DNA from: Oceanobacillus kimchii X50
Lineage (GTDB): Bacteria > Bacillota > Bacilli > Bacillales > Amphibacillaceae
Direction of reading: 5' to 3'
DNA: 64,000 nucleotides
NCBI RefSeq assembly: GCF_000340475.1
Contig: NZ_CM001792.1
Location: 3,062,592-3,126,591, forward strand
A program made the translations under genes and the position numbers. Below, in pieces: positions 8,901 to 16,273 of the stretch. The notes below the pieces were generated by a model. That model saw only the letters and a list, made by a program, of their open reading frames with translations. It had not been told where the DNA came from and searched no databases. Positions within the stretch are counted from its first letter, which is position 1. Every line of letters begins with the position of its first letter.

Positions 8901-9392
8901 GTAATCCGTCTCAGATATACCATCAAATCCTATGTGATTTAATTTTTCTTTGATTTCTACAAGATCTTCATGGCGATCTCCTTTTTCATATGGAAGGGAG
9001 ACTGTCGCTGCAAAAGCTTCTACCTGCTCAGAATCTGTCTTCCCCTCTTCCTCTCGAGGAGTTGTTTCTTTTTCTTCCGAAGAATTGTCATCTGAATTCT
9101 GTTCTTCGTTAGATTCTTCTTCCTCTTTATTCTCTACTTCTTTATCATTTTGGAATGAAGAGTTTTCTTTTTCATGAGAAGATTCGTTATTATCTTCTTC
9201 GGGTTCCTCTTGAAAATCACCTTTTTGAGAGTCATCCGTATCATTATTTACCTCTTTACTAGATTGATTTTCTGTTTGAGAAGCTTGCTCTTTTTCTCCA
9301 TTACTCGCCATATTGGCATGAGTAATTGCTGGACTAAAGTGAAACAAAACCATAATACATATCAATACTATTACGAAATTCTTTCTTGTCAC
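5988..9392 (-). CDS. Secreted autolysin: nine peptidoglycan-binding-like repeats, SH3b domains, glucosaminidase
   Basis: This large exported wall hydrolase is 1134 residues long. A signal peptide (VIVLICIMVLFHF, cut near THA-N) is followed by a very acidic Ser/Asn/Glu linker of about 100 residues. Nine PG_binding_1-like repeats of 69-70 residues follow (coding 7128-9002). Two SH3b-like segments come next (GSSVNLRTAPQ and TTANVNVRSAKSS). The last 200 residues form an N-acetylglucosaminidase of the LytD/GH73 type, with SHALLETGHGTS carrying the expected catalytic Glu, and YNMFGIGA. The track-longest start is GTG 9404, but that overlaps the ribosome site. GTG 9392, eight bases after AAAGGAGGTGA, is more likely. 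It neighbours tagO and the glycopolymer locus and probably remodels peptidoglycan between glycan chains. Confidence 0.92.
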   Translation of the reverse strand: MTRKNFVIVLICIMVLFHFSPAITHANMASNGEKEQASQTENQSSKEVNNDTDDSQKGDFQEEPEEDNNESSHEKENSSFQNDKEVENKEEEESNEEQNSDDNSSEEKETTPREEEGKTDSEQVEAFAATVSLPYEKGDRHEDLVEIKEKLNHIGFDGISETDYFGDWTETRVRQFQEYYQLSVTGKVDQETINKLDSVYNSPFQLGKRHEDTKIIKEQLNSIGYGYISVTTLFGDYMESQVKKFQGDHGLRVNGIADERTLAKLEELASTDVFELGDRHNALISIKQKLNAIGFDGISETNYFGSWTETRVKQFQEYYGLSVDGKIGPATQEKLNSVYNSPFQNGKRHEDTKAIKEQLNSIGYGYITVTTLFGDYMESQVKQFQRDHGLRVNGIADEPTLRKLEELASTDVFEYGDRHNALISIKQKLNRVGFDGISETNYFGSWTETRVKQFQEYYHLTVSGKIDGSTQDKLEEVFNSPFQEGERHEDTVELKEKLNRLGYGHITVSTLYGSFTETQVRKFQQDHGLVVNGIADEITWLKLDETYYNSSFQLGDRHDDIIKIKQQLNAIGFGGISETNYFGEWTQTRVKQFQQYYQLTVTGKVDHTTEEKISSVYNSPFQNGKRHDGTVELKEKLNHIGFGYITVSTLFGSFTETQVRNFQEHYGLRVNGIADEVTFAKIDEIYNSPLQLGNRHPDIITLKENLNNLGYDGIAISDYFGDWTEKRLKEFQKDYGLPVSGIADEITLAKIEEASENRWIIEYTPYPTTLSQTLTRQMAVSPQTDAYRNSPAYVHKNYIELSRTAAITGSSVNLRTAPQLISNVAFNVSNGTSIDYIEEVTGAVYSGSNKWYKIRYRSQVVYVHSSLANINTLVGRTTANVNVRSAKSSSSHSYGVIPRGTTVNIVEEGGTWHGISYQTWRNAPEQDVLQYLDPDNNDIFQHLVLSESVGVTASSLNNVLSGKGILSGKGQSFISASRQHGVNEVYLISHALLETGHGTSDLATGIEVGKNSSGNPVLVTSSNRSSLTNIKTSYNMFGIGAVDSNARAGGAIRAYNEGWFSPEQAIIGGAKFIGEGYIHGGQDTLYKMRWNPANPATHQYATDIAWATKQVNNIKNIYDQLDNPMYKFDIPQYR
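7128..9002 (-). repeat. Nine coding repeats in an alternating A-B pattern inside the autolysin
   Basis: Odd repeats carry IGFDGISETNYFG and VKQFQEYY; even repeats carry IGYGYITVTTLFG and RDHGLRVNGIADE. The order is ABABABABA, so the effective unit is about 140 residues (roughly 420 bases). Repeats 2-3 and 4-5 are the most alike at DNA level, which indicates recent unequal duplication of an A-B pair. Confidence 0.85.
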
Positions 9393-9569
9393 TTTAGTTC
9401 TCACCTCCTTTATACTTATACTAACTTACTAATCTAGTATTGGTAAAGGTTTACAATAAATAAAATTACAATATTGTATCTAATTTGTAATTATTATTTA
9501 AGATTATGTAACTACAATTTAGTGTATAGTACCATATAAACCTTTATTTAAATAAATGGAGTGAACATT

Positions 9570-10583
9570 ATGTACTTATGCTATATGAGAAACTATAAAA
9601 AGCCCTTTGAATTCGTACGATTGCTAGCAAAAGCCAGTAAATATTATGGAATCGATATAATATACTGCCATCCTTCACAAGTAGACACAAAAGATGGAAA
9701 GATTAGCGGAAAGATACTATTAAATAATCGTTGGGAATCTATTACCGTCCCTATTCCTGAATATATTGACTTGAACGCCTATTGTTATAAATATAAAGAT
9801 ACTATGGATTATTTGAAAAAAAAGAGTACCCTATCATCGCCAAGGAGGTTTGGTTCAAAAGAAAGCGTATATAAAAAACTTATTGATGATGGACAATTTG
9901 CTAAAATCGTACCTCCTACACTATTAATAAATAGTGAAAATGATTTTTGTTTACTAGTAGAAGATTATAACAAAGTGATTTTAAAGCCAAAGAAGGGGCA
10001 TAAAGGACAAGGGATTTATATGATCAATATTGTAGAAGATGGTTATCATGTAACACAAGATTGTGAGGAAAAAATATTTAATCAAGCCGAAATGGAAACA
10101 TTTCTACAAAAACAGATTATTCCCAATAATTACCTCGGGCAGAAATATGTAGAGTCCACAACGAGTAACGGTGATCCGTTTGATTGCCGAATTCGTCTTG
10201 AAAAAAATGGTGAAGGTAATTGGGAAGTAGTTATAAATTTAGTCCGTATAGGGTCTGGTAATAAAGTAGTTTCGAATGTTGCACAGGGCGGAAGTGTGAA
10301 CAAGCTAATACCATTTCTAAAATATAATTATCCCGAAAACTGGAATGAAATTAAAGAACAAATTGATTATATAGCGGAAAATTTACCTGAAAAGATTGAA
10401 CAGTTATTTAAGAAGAAAACTTCTTTTCTTGGAATTGACCTAGGGATTGATAAAAAAGGAAATGTGTACTTGTTTGAGGTGAATTCTGCGCCTGGTGTTG
10501 AATTTGGTGAAGGCGAATTAGCCAATATTAAGTCCGATTATTACAACTATATATTAAAAAACAAAAAGCTTAGCAAGAATTAA
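9570..10583 (+). CDS. YheC/YheD-like ATP-grasp protein (no C-terminal tail)
   Basis: The 337-residue protein resembles the YheC/YheD ATP-grasp family, first noted as spore-coat-associated in Bacillus; the reaction is unknown. The N-terminal domain (about 1-95) contains RLLAKASKYYGIDIIY. The ATP-grasp part shows VILKPKKGHKGQGIY (ATP-binding Lys and Gly-rich loop), SNGDPFDCRIRLEK, and GIDLGIDKKGNVYLFEVNS with the metal-binding Glu and Asn. The frame opens at GTG 9561, but ATG 9570, seven bases after TGGAGTG, is chosen. It converges with a homologue at 10678-11868, which has an extra coiled-coil tail that this protein lacks. As an ATP-grasp enzyme it should join a carboxylate to an amine through an acyl phosphate (family inference). 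Confidence 0.85.
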   Translation: MYLCYMRNYKKPFEFVRLLAKASKYYGIDIIYCHPSQVDTKDGKISGKILLNNRWESITVPIPEYIDLNAYCYKYKDTMDYLKKKSTLSSPRRFGSKESVYKKLIDDGQFAKIVPPTLLINSENDFCLLVEDYNKVILKPKKGHKGQGIYMINIVEDGYHVTQDCEEKIFNQAEMETFLQKQIIPNNYLGQKYVESTTSNGDPFDCRIRLEKNGEGNWEVVINLVRIGSGNKVVSNVAQGGSVNKLIPFLKYNYPENWNEIKEQIDYIAENLPEKIEQLFKKKTSFLGIDLGIDKKGNVYLFEVNSAPGVEFGEGELANIKSDYYNYILKNKKLSKN

Positions 10584-10586
10584 ACA

Positions 10587-10625
10587 AAAGCAGACTATCG
10601 ACAAATTTTTCGACAGTCTGCTTTA
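10587..10625. terminator. Bidirectional terminator between convergent ATP-grasp genes
   Basis: Stem AAAGCAGACTaTCG / CGAcAGTCTGCTTT with an A-rich 5' side and T-rich 3' side. Confidence 0.8.
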
Positions 10626-10677
10626 TTCATAAGTACATTTATAGGTAGAAAGTGTTGAGTAAGGAGCTCAAATGAAA

Positions 10678-11868
10678 TTACTTATTTTTAAATAGCTTTC
10701 CAACTATACGAATAAGTCTAGTCATTTTCCAAGATGTACTTGACTTTATTTGATTTATTTCTTTGTCTTTTTGCTTATTTTCTAATCTCAATTGTTTTAC
10801 TTCTTGTTGCAATTGATTTAATTGGCTACTGTTTTTATCTTTGTCTGGAATACTCAATAGTTCTCTTAGCGCATAGGAATAATAATTACTTCTGTGATAT
10901 GCTACTTCAGAAATTAAAGCAATTGTGCTTGGGCCATCGTTCACTTCAAATAAATATAATTTTCCACTACGATCAATTCCTATATCCATTCCCATATACA
11001 TAATATGTGTATTTCTCAATTCCTCCATCTTTTTAGGAATTGACTTTCCTACTTCCTTTAAAGAATCATATATTTCAGACCAATTATTATTAAAATTAGC
11101 TTTTAGAAAAGGTTTTGGGTCACTTATTCCTCCTCCTTGGTTAACATTAGAAATAATTGATTGTCCAATTCCGATTCTTATATACATTTTTGCAACTGAC
11201 CAATTTCCACTGCCATCTTTTTCGACATGGATTCTACAATCAAATGGATCTCCTTGAGTCGTCCTTGATGACACATATTTTTGGAGAATGTAACCTTTTC
11301 GGTGAATAGTATGATAATAAAATTCTTCAAGCTCTTGTAGATTCATGATTTTCATTTCTGTCTGATAACCAAGTCTAAAAGTATCTTCGTTTTCCACTTC
11401 CAAGAAATGTACACCTTTTCCTCGAAGTCCCCTAATAGGTTTCAATACTGTTTTTTTATAAAGCTTTAAATAGTTCAACAGTTCTTCAAATGTTTTTACT
11501 TTTTGGGTTGGAATAACTAAATGAGAAAAATTATTATCTTCTTTTAATATGTCTTGTAATTTTTGTTTACTAAGAGTGTTCTCTCTATTATCTGACAGAA
11601 ATGTGTTGTCTTTGAGATAATCCATAATCTCCCTATTGCTCTTTTTAAAGCAATAGGGAGAAATATCAATAAATCTAGGTACCTTCGTTGATTTGGTTTT
11701 CCATTTTCCATTATTCAATACCTTCCCACGTACCATACCAGAATCTATGTCTACATCTTTTGGTCTTAAGTATATTAAATCAATATCATAGGATTTAGCA
11801 ATCAGTGCTGTGATGGTTGCTAATTTTGTCGGTTGATTGAAATTTGTCATAAAACCAATTTCTTGCAT
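10678..11868 (-). CDS. YheC/YheD-like ATP-grasp protein with coiled-coil and SSTSWK tail
   Basis: The 396-residue protein is a paralogue of the convergent gene at 9570. It has an N-terminal domain, ATP-grasp motifs TVLKPIRGLRGKGVHFL, TQGDPFDCRIHVEKDG, and GMDIGIDRSGKLYLFEVND. Beyond the catalytic part it gains a coiled coil (about 346-375, rich in Gln, Leu, Glu and Lys) and a final motif SSTSWKMTRLIR followed by basic residues. The same end motif closes three other ligases of the locus. The start ATG 11868 follows AAAGTGGGAT. It lies 23 bases after the gene at 11892-13337 and is probably cotranscribed with it. The substrate is unknown; a carboxylate-amine ligase is expected. Confidence 0.85.
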   Translation of the reverse strand: MQEIGFMTNFNQPTKLATITALIAKSYDIDLIYLRPKDVDIDSGMVRGKVLNNGKWKTKSTKVPRFIDISPYCFKKSNREIMDYLKDNTFLSDNRENTLSKQKLQDILKEDNNFSHLVIPTQKVKTFEELLNYLKLYKKTVLKPIRGLRGKGVHFLEVENEDTFRLGYQTEMKIMNLQELEEFYYHTIHRKGYILQKYVSSRTTQGDPFDCRIHVEKDGSGNWSVAKMYIRIGIGQSIISNVNQGGGISDPKPFLKANFNNNWSEIYDSLKEVGKSIPKKMEELRNTHIMYMGMDIGIDRSGKLYLFEVNDGPSTIALISEVAYHRSNYYSYALRELLSIPDKDKNSSQLNQLQQEVKQLRLENKQKDKEINQIKSSTSWKMTRLIRIVGKLFKNK

Positions 11869-11891
11869 AAATATATCCCACTTTCCTATTC

Positions 11892-13337
11892 TTAGCTTAT
11901 TATTCGAAAACCAGTTTTTGTAGGTTTCCCAGAAAATACGACTTCTTTATCTTCAATATTTTTTACTATTGATTTTCTTGATCCTTTTTGAACAAATTCT
12001 TTAAAATCTTCAATTGATTTCTGGCTTTCACTAATAAGATAAATCTCTACTTCATTCTTTGTTATTTTCTTAGCATAACCATAAAGATTTCTTCTTAAAG
12101 CTTGTCTTCTTATATAAGTCATATATCCAACTTTATTAAGTTGACCAGTTACTATATATTTCCTAGCATAGATGTCCTTTTTGGGTGTTTTTACAACCTT
12201 TAACTCTTCTACTGCCCAACTTTTTAAAGGCTCTAATAAACTTAGATAATCAAAATAAAATGGTGATCTGTATTTTCCCTTTGTTTCCGGGAAATAATAA
12301 TCAATAATTGCTGCTGGTACATCCTTTGATTCACCAGTTAAAGGGAATGGATGGAATCCAATTTCAGCAGTTGCATTGATTTCGAGTACGACACCTTTAC
12401 TCTGATCGCTTGGATCTACAATTATATCGACGCCACCGTGAGGAATAGAAGGCAATGCTTTTAATGCATCTACGGCAATCTGTCTTACAGATGTAGATAA
12501 TTTGTCAGTAGCTTCAACGGGATCACCACCAGAAGAAAGGTTACTTTTCTCTCTTAAAATTACATGTTCCCCTTTTTCAGGCACACTATTTAAATCATAC
12601 CCTACTCTCTCAAGCATGAATGTTATCTCATAATCTGCCTTAATTGGTTTAGGTGATAAATATGGATTCTTCTTTCTTTCTTCATTCTTTAGATCAATTA
12701 GTTTTTCTACAGTATGCTTTCCATCCCCAATAATATTAGCTGGCTTTCTGTTCGTAGCACCAATCACTTGATTTCCAACTACATAAATACGATACTCTTC
12801 ACCAGGATAATGTTTTTCAACTAAATACTCCTTGTAGGAAAATTTAGACCTCAATTCTTTCAATATACCCTTCAATTCTTGTTCTGAATTAATATTTGTA
12901 TAAACACCTTTACCCATACTCCCCTTGAGAGGTTTTATAATTACTGGATAATTTATTTCATTGGCATAGTTTATGATATCATTGTCTTCCTCTAATACTT
13001 TTCCTAAGGGAATTGGTACATTGCTTTTCTCCAGATATGATTTTGTTTCTTCTTTATCCTGACAAATTCTAACGGCTTTATTAGTTACTTTATCGCCTCT
13101 GGAACGGAAAAAATAATGTGTTTTATTGCCATCACTCAATGAGTAAAATTTCCCGTGTGTACTACTGTTTAAACGGTCTAATTTACATTTACTTGTTTCA
13201 TCATTATACCATATAAGCGTTAATCCTCTTCTCCAACCTTCTAGTGCCACTAAATATGAACATAACTTAAATCCTGTTATATCTTTTACTACTCTTTTAT
13301 TTAAGTGTGGAAGAAGTACCACTTCTTGAGATTTCAT
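11892..13337 (-). CDS. CphA-like ATP-grasp ligase with degenerate acylphosphatase domain, tail-less form
   Basis: This 481-residue protein starts with the ALEGWRRGLTL segment shared by all four members in this window. The ATP-grasp region has VIIKPLKGSMGKGV, GEEYRIYVV, NIIGDGKHTVEKLIDLKN, LSSGGDPVEATD and VVLEINATAE. These match the ATP-grasp module of cyanophycin synthetase and GshF more than D-Ala-D-Ala ligase. Residues 391-481 resemble acylphosphatase, but catalytic Arg and Asn are replaced. Unlike its three paralogues, it ends right after this domain with no coiled coil or SSxSWK tail. The open frame extends to 13571; the real start is ATG 13337, after GAGGAG. It is divergent from the paralogue at 13496. 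Confidence 0.85.
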   Translation of the reverse strand: MKSQEVVLLPHLNKRVVKDITGFKLCSYLVALEGWRRGLTLIWYNDETSKCKLDRLNSSTHGKFYSLSDGNKTHYFFRSRGDKVTNKAVRICQDKEETKSYLEKSNVPIPLGKVLEEDNDIINYANEINYPVIIKPLKGSMGKGVYTNINSEQELKGILKELRSKFSYKEYLVEKHYPGEEYRIYVVGNQVIGATNRKPANIIGDGKHTVEKLIDLKNEERKKNPYLSPKPIKADYEITFMLERVGYDLNSVPEKGEHVILREKSNLSSGGDPVEATDKLSTSVRQIAVDALKALPSIPHGGVDIIVDPSDQSKGVVLEINATAEIGFHPFPLTGESKDVPAAIIDYYFPETKGKYRSPFYFDYLSLLEPLKSWAVEELKVVKTPKKDIYARKYIVTGQLNKVGYMTYIRRQALRRNLYGYAKKITKNEVEIYLISESQKSIEDFKEFVQKGSRKSIVKNIEDKEVVFSGKPTKTGFRIIS

Positions 13338-13449
13338 TAACATTCTCCTCAAATTCTTATAGTTGAAACATTCTATACTATATATTATATTTAAATACAC
13401 TATAAATAAAAAGCTATAACTACAAAATGGAATGAATAAGCAACTATGG

Positions 13450-13455
13450 TATAAT
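13450..13455 (+). promoter_or_regulatory. Candidate -10 box for the 13496 gene
   Basis: TATAAT lies 41 bases before the start codon in the divergent intergenic space. No good -35 box is seen. It is followed by the ribosome site TAAGGGGGAA. Confidence 0.35.
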
Positions 13456-13495
13456 ATTATTGGGGAATGATACCTATAAGTAAGGGGGAATAGAT

Positions 13496-15160
13496 ATGGC
13501 AGACAGTCGCTTTTTAGAAAGTTTAGATCATGACATACCTGAAAAAGCAAATAATTATATGTTGAGCACATATAGTATAATTTTAGAAGCCTGGCGTAGA
13601 GGATTAGATATTAACATACGGATATTAAAAGAAAAATCTGGATCGATAGAACCTTACTATTCAATTAGTAATGGTAATAAAGTTCATCATTTCAGTGCTA
13701 CAAGAGGTGATTTGGTTTCTAAGGAAGCTAAGGAACTTACTAAAAATAAAGTAACGACTAAACAAATCCTGAATAAATATAAAGTACCAACCCCTCAAGG
13801 TAAAGAATTTGAAGAAGCAGCTACTACAGAAGAAATAGTTAGCTATGCAACAGAAATTGATTATCCCGTAGTAGTAAAGCCTGTATCTGGTACAGGCGGA
13901 AAAGGCGTTATTGCAGGAATTCAAAATAAAGACGAGTTAGTAGAAGCTTTAAAATATGTGCGAGAAAAGTTAAAGTCACCTAAGATTATTCTTGAAAAGT
14001 ATTTTGAAGGTGAAGATTATCGAATTTATGTAGTAGATGGACATGTTATTGCAGCATTAAAGAGAATAAAAGCAAATATTATTGGAAACGGAAATGAAAC
14101 TATAAAGGAATTAATAGAAAATAAGAATAAGTATCGTTCCCAACTCCCGTCATTAACAAATAGACCAATTAAAATAGATGATGAAACAAAAACGCTTATT
14201 CGAAGAGCAGGATATACATTGGATTCTGTTCTACCTGATGGGGAATTACTGTATATTAAAACGAAAAATAATGTATCGGCCGGTGGTGACTCTATTGATA
14301 TAACAGATCAACTGTCTGAAAATATTAAACAAATTGCGATTGATGCAACTAATTGTTTTGACTCACTCCCCCATTGTGGCATAGATTTGATGGTTGATGA
14401 AGCTAATAACAAGGCAGTCATTATTGAAATCAATTCTCGAGCTCATATTACACAGCATCTATTTCCAATGGAAGGTCAAGCTAGGGATATCCCTAGCAGC
14501 TTAATTGATTTTTACTTTCCTGAAACCAAAAATTATAATCGTTTAGACTCCTTTAAGATGTTTATTGATTATGACTATATTTATGATTCCTGTATAAGCA
14601 GAGAAGCTGCGGAAATACGCATAACAAAGAAACCAGAAGGTCCAATCTTATTAACACGTTATTTAATAAATGGCGTAAAATTAACCGATCAATTTGCAGC
14701 TCGAGTCAAGCGAATAGCTTATAATAACCAAGTTAGTGGTTATATAAAACCGTTAAATAATGGTGATATCTCTATTATCGTTGGAGGAAATAAAAATAAG
14801 ATTGGACAATTTAAAAATAGCTTAGATAAATATATAACTAAATTTAGTAAGAAATATGATATTATAACTAAGAAACGTACTACCTCTATCCCTCACGGTT
14901 TTCATATTCATGATAATAAAGTTCAAGATTCTATTAATGAGGTTACGTCTTCTACAAATGTATATATGAAGAAATATAGTAATCTTAAATCAGATTATCA
15001 ACAACTTGTTCGGAAAGTTGCTGAATATGAAAAAAGAGAGAGAATATTAGATATAACTCAAAAACAAAATAAGCAATTGAAGAAAAGACTTAAATTAATG
15101 GAAAGTAGTACTTCTTGGAAAATCACCAAACCAATCAGGAAATTAACACGAAAAAAATAA
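13496..15160 (+). CDS. CphA-like ATP-grasp ligase with degenerate acylphosphatase domain, coiled coil and SSTSWK tail
   Basis: The 554-residue protein has the LEAWRRGLDI N-terminal segment, an ATP-grasp region (VVVKPVSGTGGKGV, GEDYRIYVV, NIIGNGNETIKELIENKN, VSAGGDSIDITD, VIIEINSRAHI), and a strongly diverged acylphosphatase-like segment at about 385-470. A coiled coil follows (about 485-533), then the tail ESSTSWKITKPIRKL at the very end. It is the most diverged of the four paralogues and the only one on the plus strand. The start ATG 13496 follows a good ribosome site. No signal peptide or membrane helix is present, so it acts in the cytoplasm or at the inner membrane face. The likely role is amide-bond formation on a carboxylated acceptor, not shown. 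Confidence 0.85.
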   Translation: MADSRFLESLDHDIPEKANNYMLSTYSIILEAWRRGLDINIRILKEKSGSIEPYYSISNGNKVHHFSATRGDLVSKEAKELTKNKVTTKQILNKYKVPTPQGKEFEEAATTEEIVSYATEIDYPVVVKPVSGTGGKGVIAGIQNKDELVEALKYVREKLKSPKIILEKYFEGEDYRIYVVDGHVIAALKRIKANIIGNGNETIKELIENKNKYRSQLPSLTNRPIKIDDETKTLIRRAGYTLDSVLPDGELLYIKTKNNVSAGGDSIDITDQLSENIKQIAIDATNCFDSLPHCGIDLMVDEANNKAVIIEINSRAHITQHLFPMEGQARDIPSSLIDFYFPETKNYNRLDSFKMFIDYDYIYDSCISREAAEIRITKKPEGPILLTRYLINGVKLTDQFAARVKRIAYNNQVSGYIKPLNNGDISIIVGGNKNKIGQFKNSLDKYITKFSKKYDIITKKRTTSIPHGFHIHDNKVQDSINEVTSSTNVYMKKYSNLKSDYQQLVRKVAEYEKRERILDITQKQNKQLKKRLKLMESSTSWKITKPIRKLTRKK

Positions 15161-15172
15161 TACTCGTTTATC

Positions 15173-15220
15173 AAAAAAAGTCCGATCCGCCCAAATTATA
15201 GGGTGACTCAGGACTTTTTT
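15173..15220. terminator. Bidirectional terminator closing the large minus-strand operon
   Basis: Outer stem AAAAAAGTCC / GGACTTTTTT with inner GCCC / GGGT pairing. Poly-A and poly-T flanks give function in both directions. It separates the plus-strand ligase from the CapA-like gene. Confidence 0.8.
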
Positions 15221-15222
15221 AG

Positions 15223-16254
15223 TTATCTTACTTCTAACTCTGGCATCCATTTCGTTAATCGATTATTTAATTCGCTATATATTTCTAGACTATCAAATGT
15301 ATCATGTATAGTTTTAATATAAGGGTTTTTTTCAATAAATTTATTAAAATGATGCATTTGATAATTTTCTTTTTTACTTGCCGCTACAAATGTCAAATCA
15401 ATTTTAGGATTTGTAATATTAATCTTGCTGTCCGAATTCTTTTCAATATCTATTGATAATGCTCCCCCAATTTGACGATAGAGGCCTTTTTGACCAGAAT
15501 AGAAATTCCCTAATGAATAGATAACAAAGGTTTTATTCCCACGTGAATTAGTAATCCATTCAGCAGGTTGCAATACATGTGGATGATGTCCAAGTATAAT
15601 ATCCGCTCCAGCATCAGACAATGAAGAAGCAATATCAACTTGCATAGAACCTGGTATAAGTGCATATTCTCTTCCAAAGTGAGTAGCAACAACTACAACA
15701 TCTGGATTCTCTTCTTTTTTTAAACGTTCTATCTCTCTTCTAATACCTGCTGTTGATCCCTTTACAATTCGATTCAATAAATACTCTTTCTTTTTTGGTG
15801 GATTCTTACCTAATGTTACAGCAGTGTACGATAGCACAGCAATTTTAATACCATTTTTTTCAATAATCCGGAATTTCCGCTGATCTTTCTTTGATTTGTG
15901 TGATCCAACATAATCTAATCCAATACTTTCTAAGTTCCTAATTGATTTCAACACGCCTTCTTCACCATAATCCAAACTATGATTATTTGAATTAGTAACT
16001 ATATCGGTCCCAAATTCTTGCAGATTTTCAGCTAACTCTATCGGATTATTAAATTCCGGGAAAGAAGATAGACCAAGCTCCTCTCCCGCTACTATAGATT
16101 CTAAATTAACAATTGATACGTCGCCCCTACTAAGCAACTTTTGTGCAGGAGCCATTTTGTCTTTAAAATCATATTTACCGTTTTTTTTACTAATGTCATA
16201 AATTCTGGAATGCAAAAGAACATCACCAGTAGCTACAAGTTTCACCTTCGACAT
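15223..16254 (-). CDS. CapA-family metallophosphatase-like protein, no membrane anchor
   Basis: CapA/PgsA proteins belong to the poly-gamma-glutamate capsule system and have a calcineurin-like metallophosphatase fold. The 343-residue protein shows the family motifs GDVLLH, NLESIV, NSNNHSLDYG, THFGREYALIPG, LGHHPHVLQP and YSLGNFYSGQ, so the metal-binding residues are kept. It begins directly with MSKVKLVATGD and lacks the N-terminal membrane helix of PgsA/CapA. It is the last gene of the operon, 19 bases after an ATP-grasp ligase. No PgsB (Mur-ligase type) or PgsC gene is present. It may act on a peptide or polymer made by the ligases, possibly as a hydrolase or phosphatase (inference). Confidence 0.9.
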   Translation of the reverse strand: MSKVKLVATGDVLLHSRIYDISKKNGKYDFKDKMAPAQKLLSRGDVSIVNLESIVAGEELGLSSFPEFNNPIELAENLQEFGTDIVTNSNNHSLDYGEEGVLKSIRNLESIGLDYVGSHKSKKDQRKFRIIEKNGIKIAVLSYTAVTLGKNPPKKKEYLLNRIVKGSTAGIRREIERLKKEENPDVVVVATHFGREYALIPGSMQVDIASSLSDAGADIILGHHPHVLQPAEWITNSRGNKTFVIYSLGNFYSGQKGLYRQIGGALSIDIEKNSDSKINITNPKIDLTFVAASKKENYQMHHFNKFIEKNPYIKTIHDTFDSLEIYSELNNRLTKWMPELEVR

Positions 16255-16273
16255 AGTAACACCTCTATCCCCT

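Noticed and set aside
13338..13571. N-terminal extension of the 11892 ligase
   Set aside because: The extra 78 residues are unlike the paralogues, overlap the divergent gene at 13496, and the strong ribosome site lies before ATG 13337.
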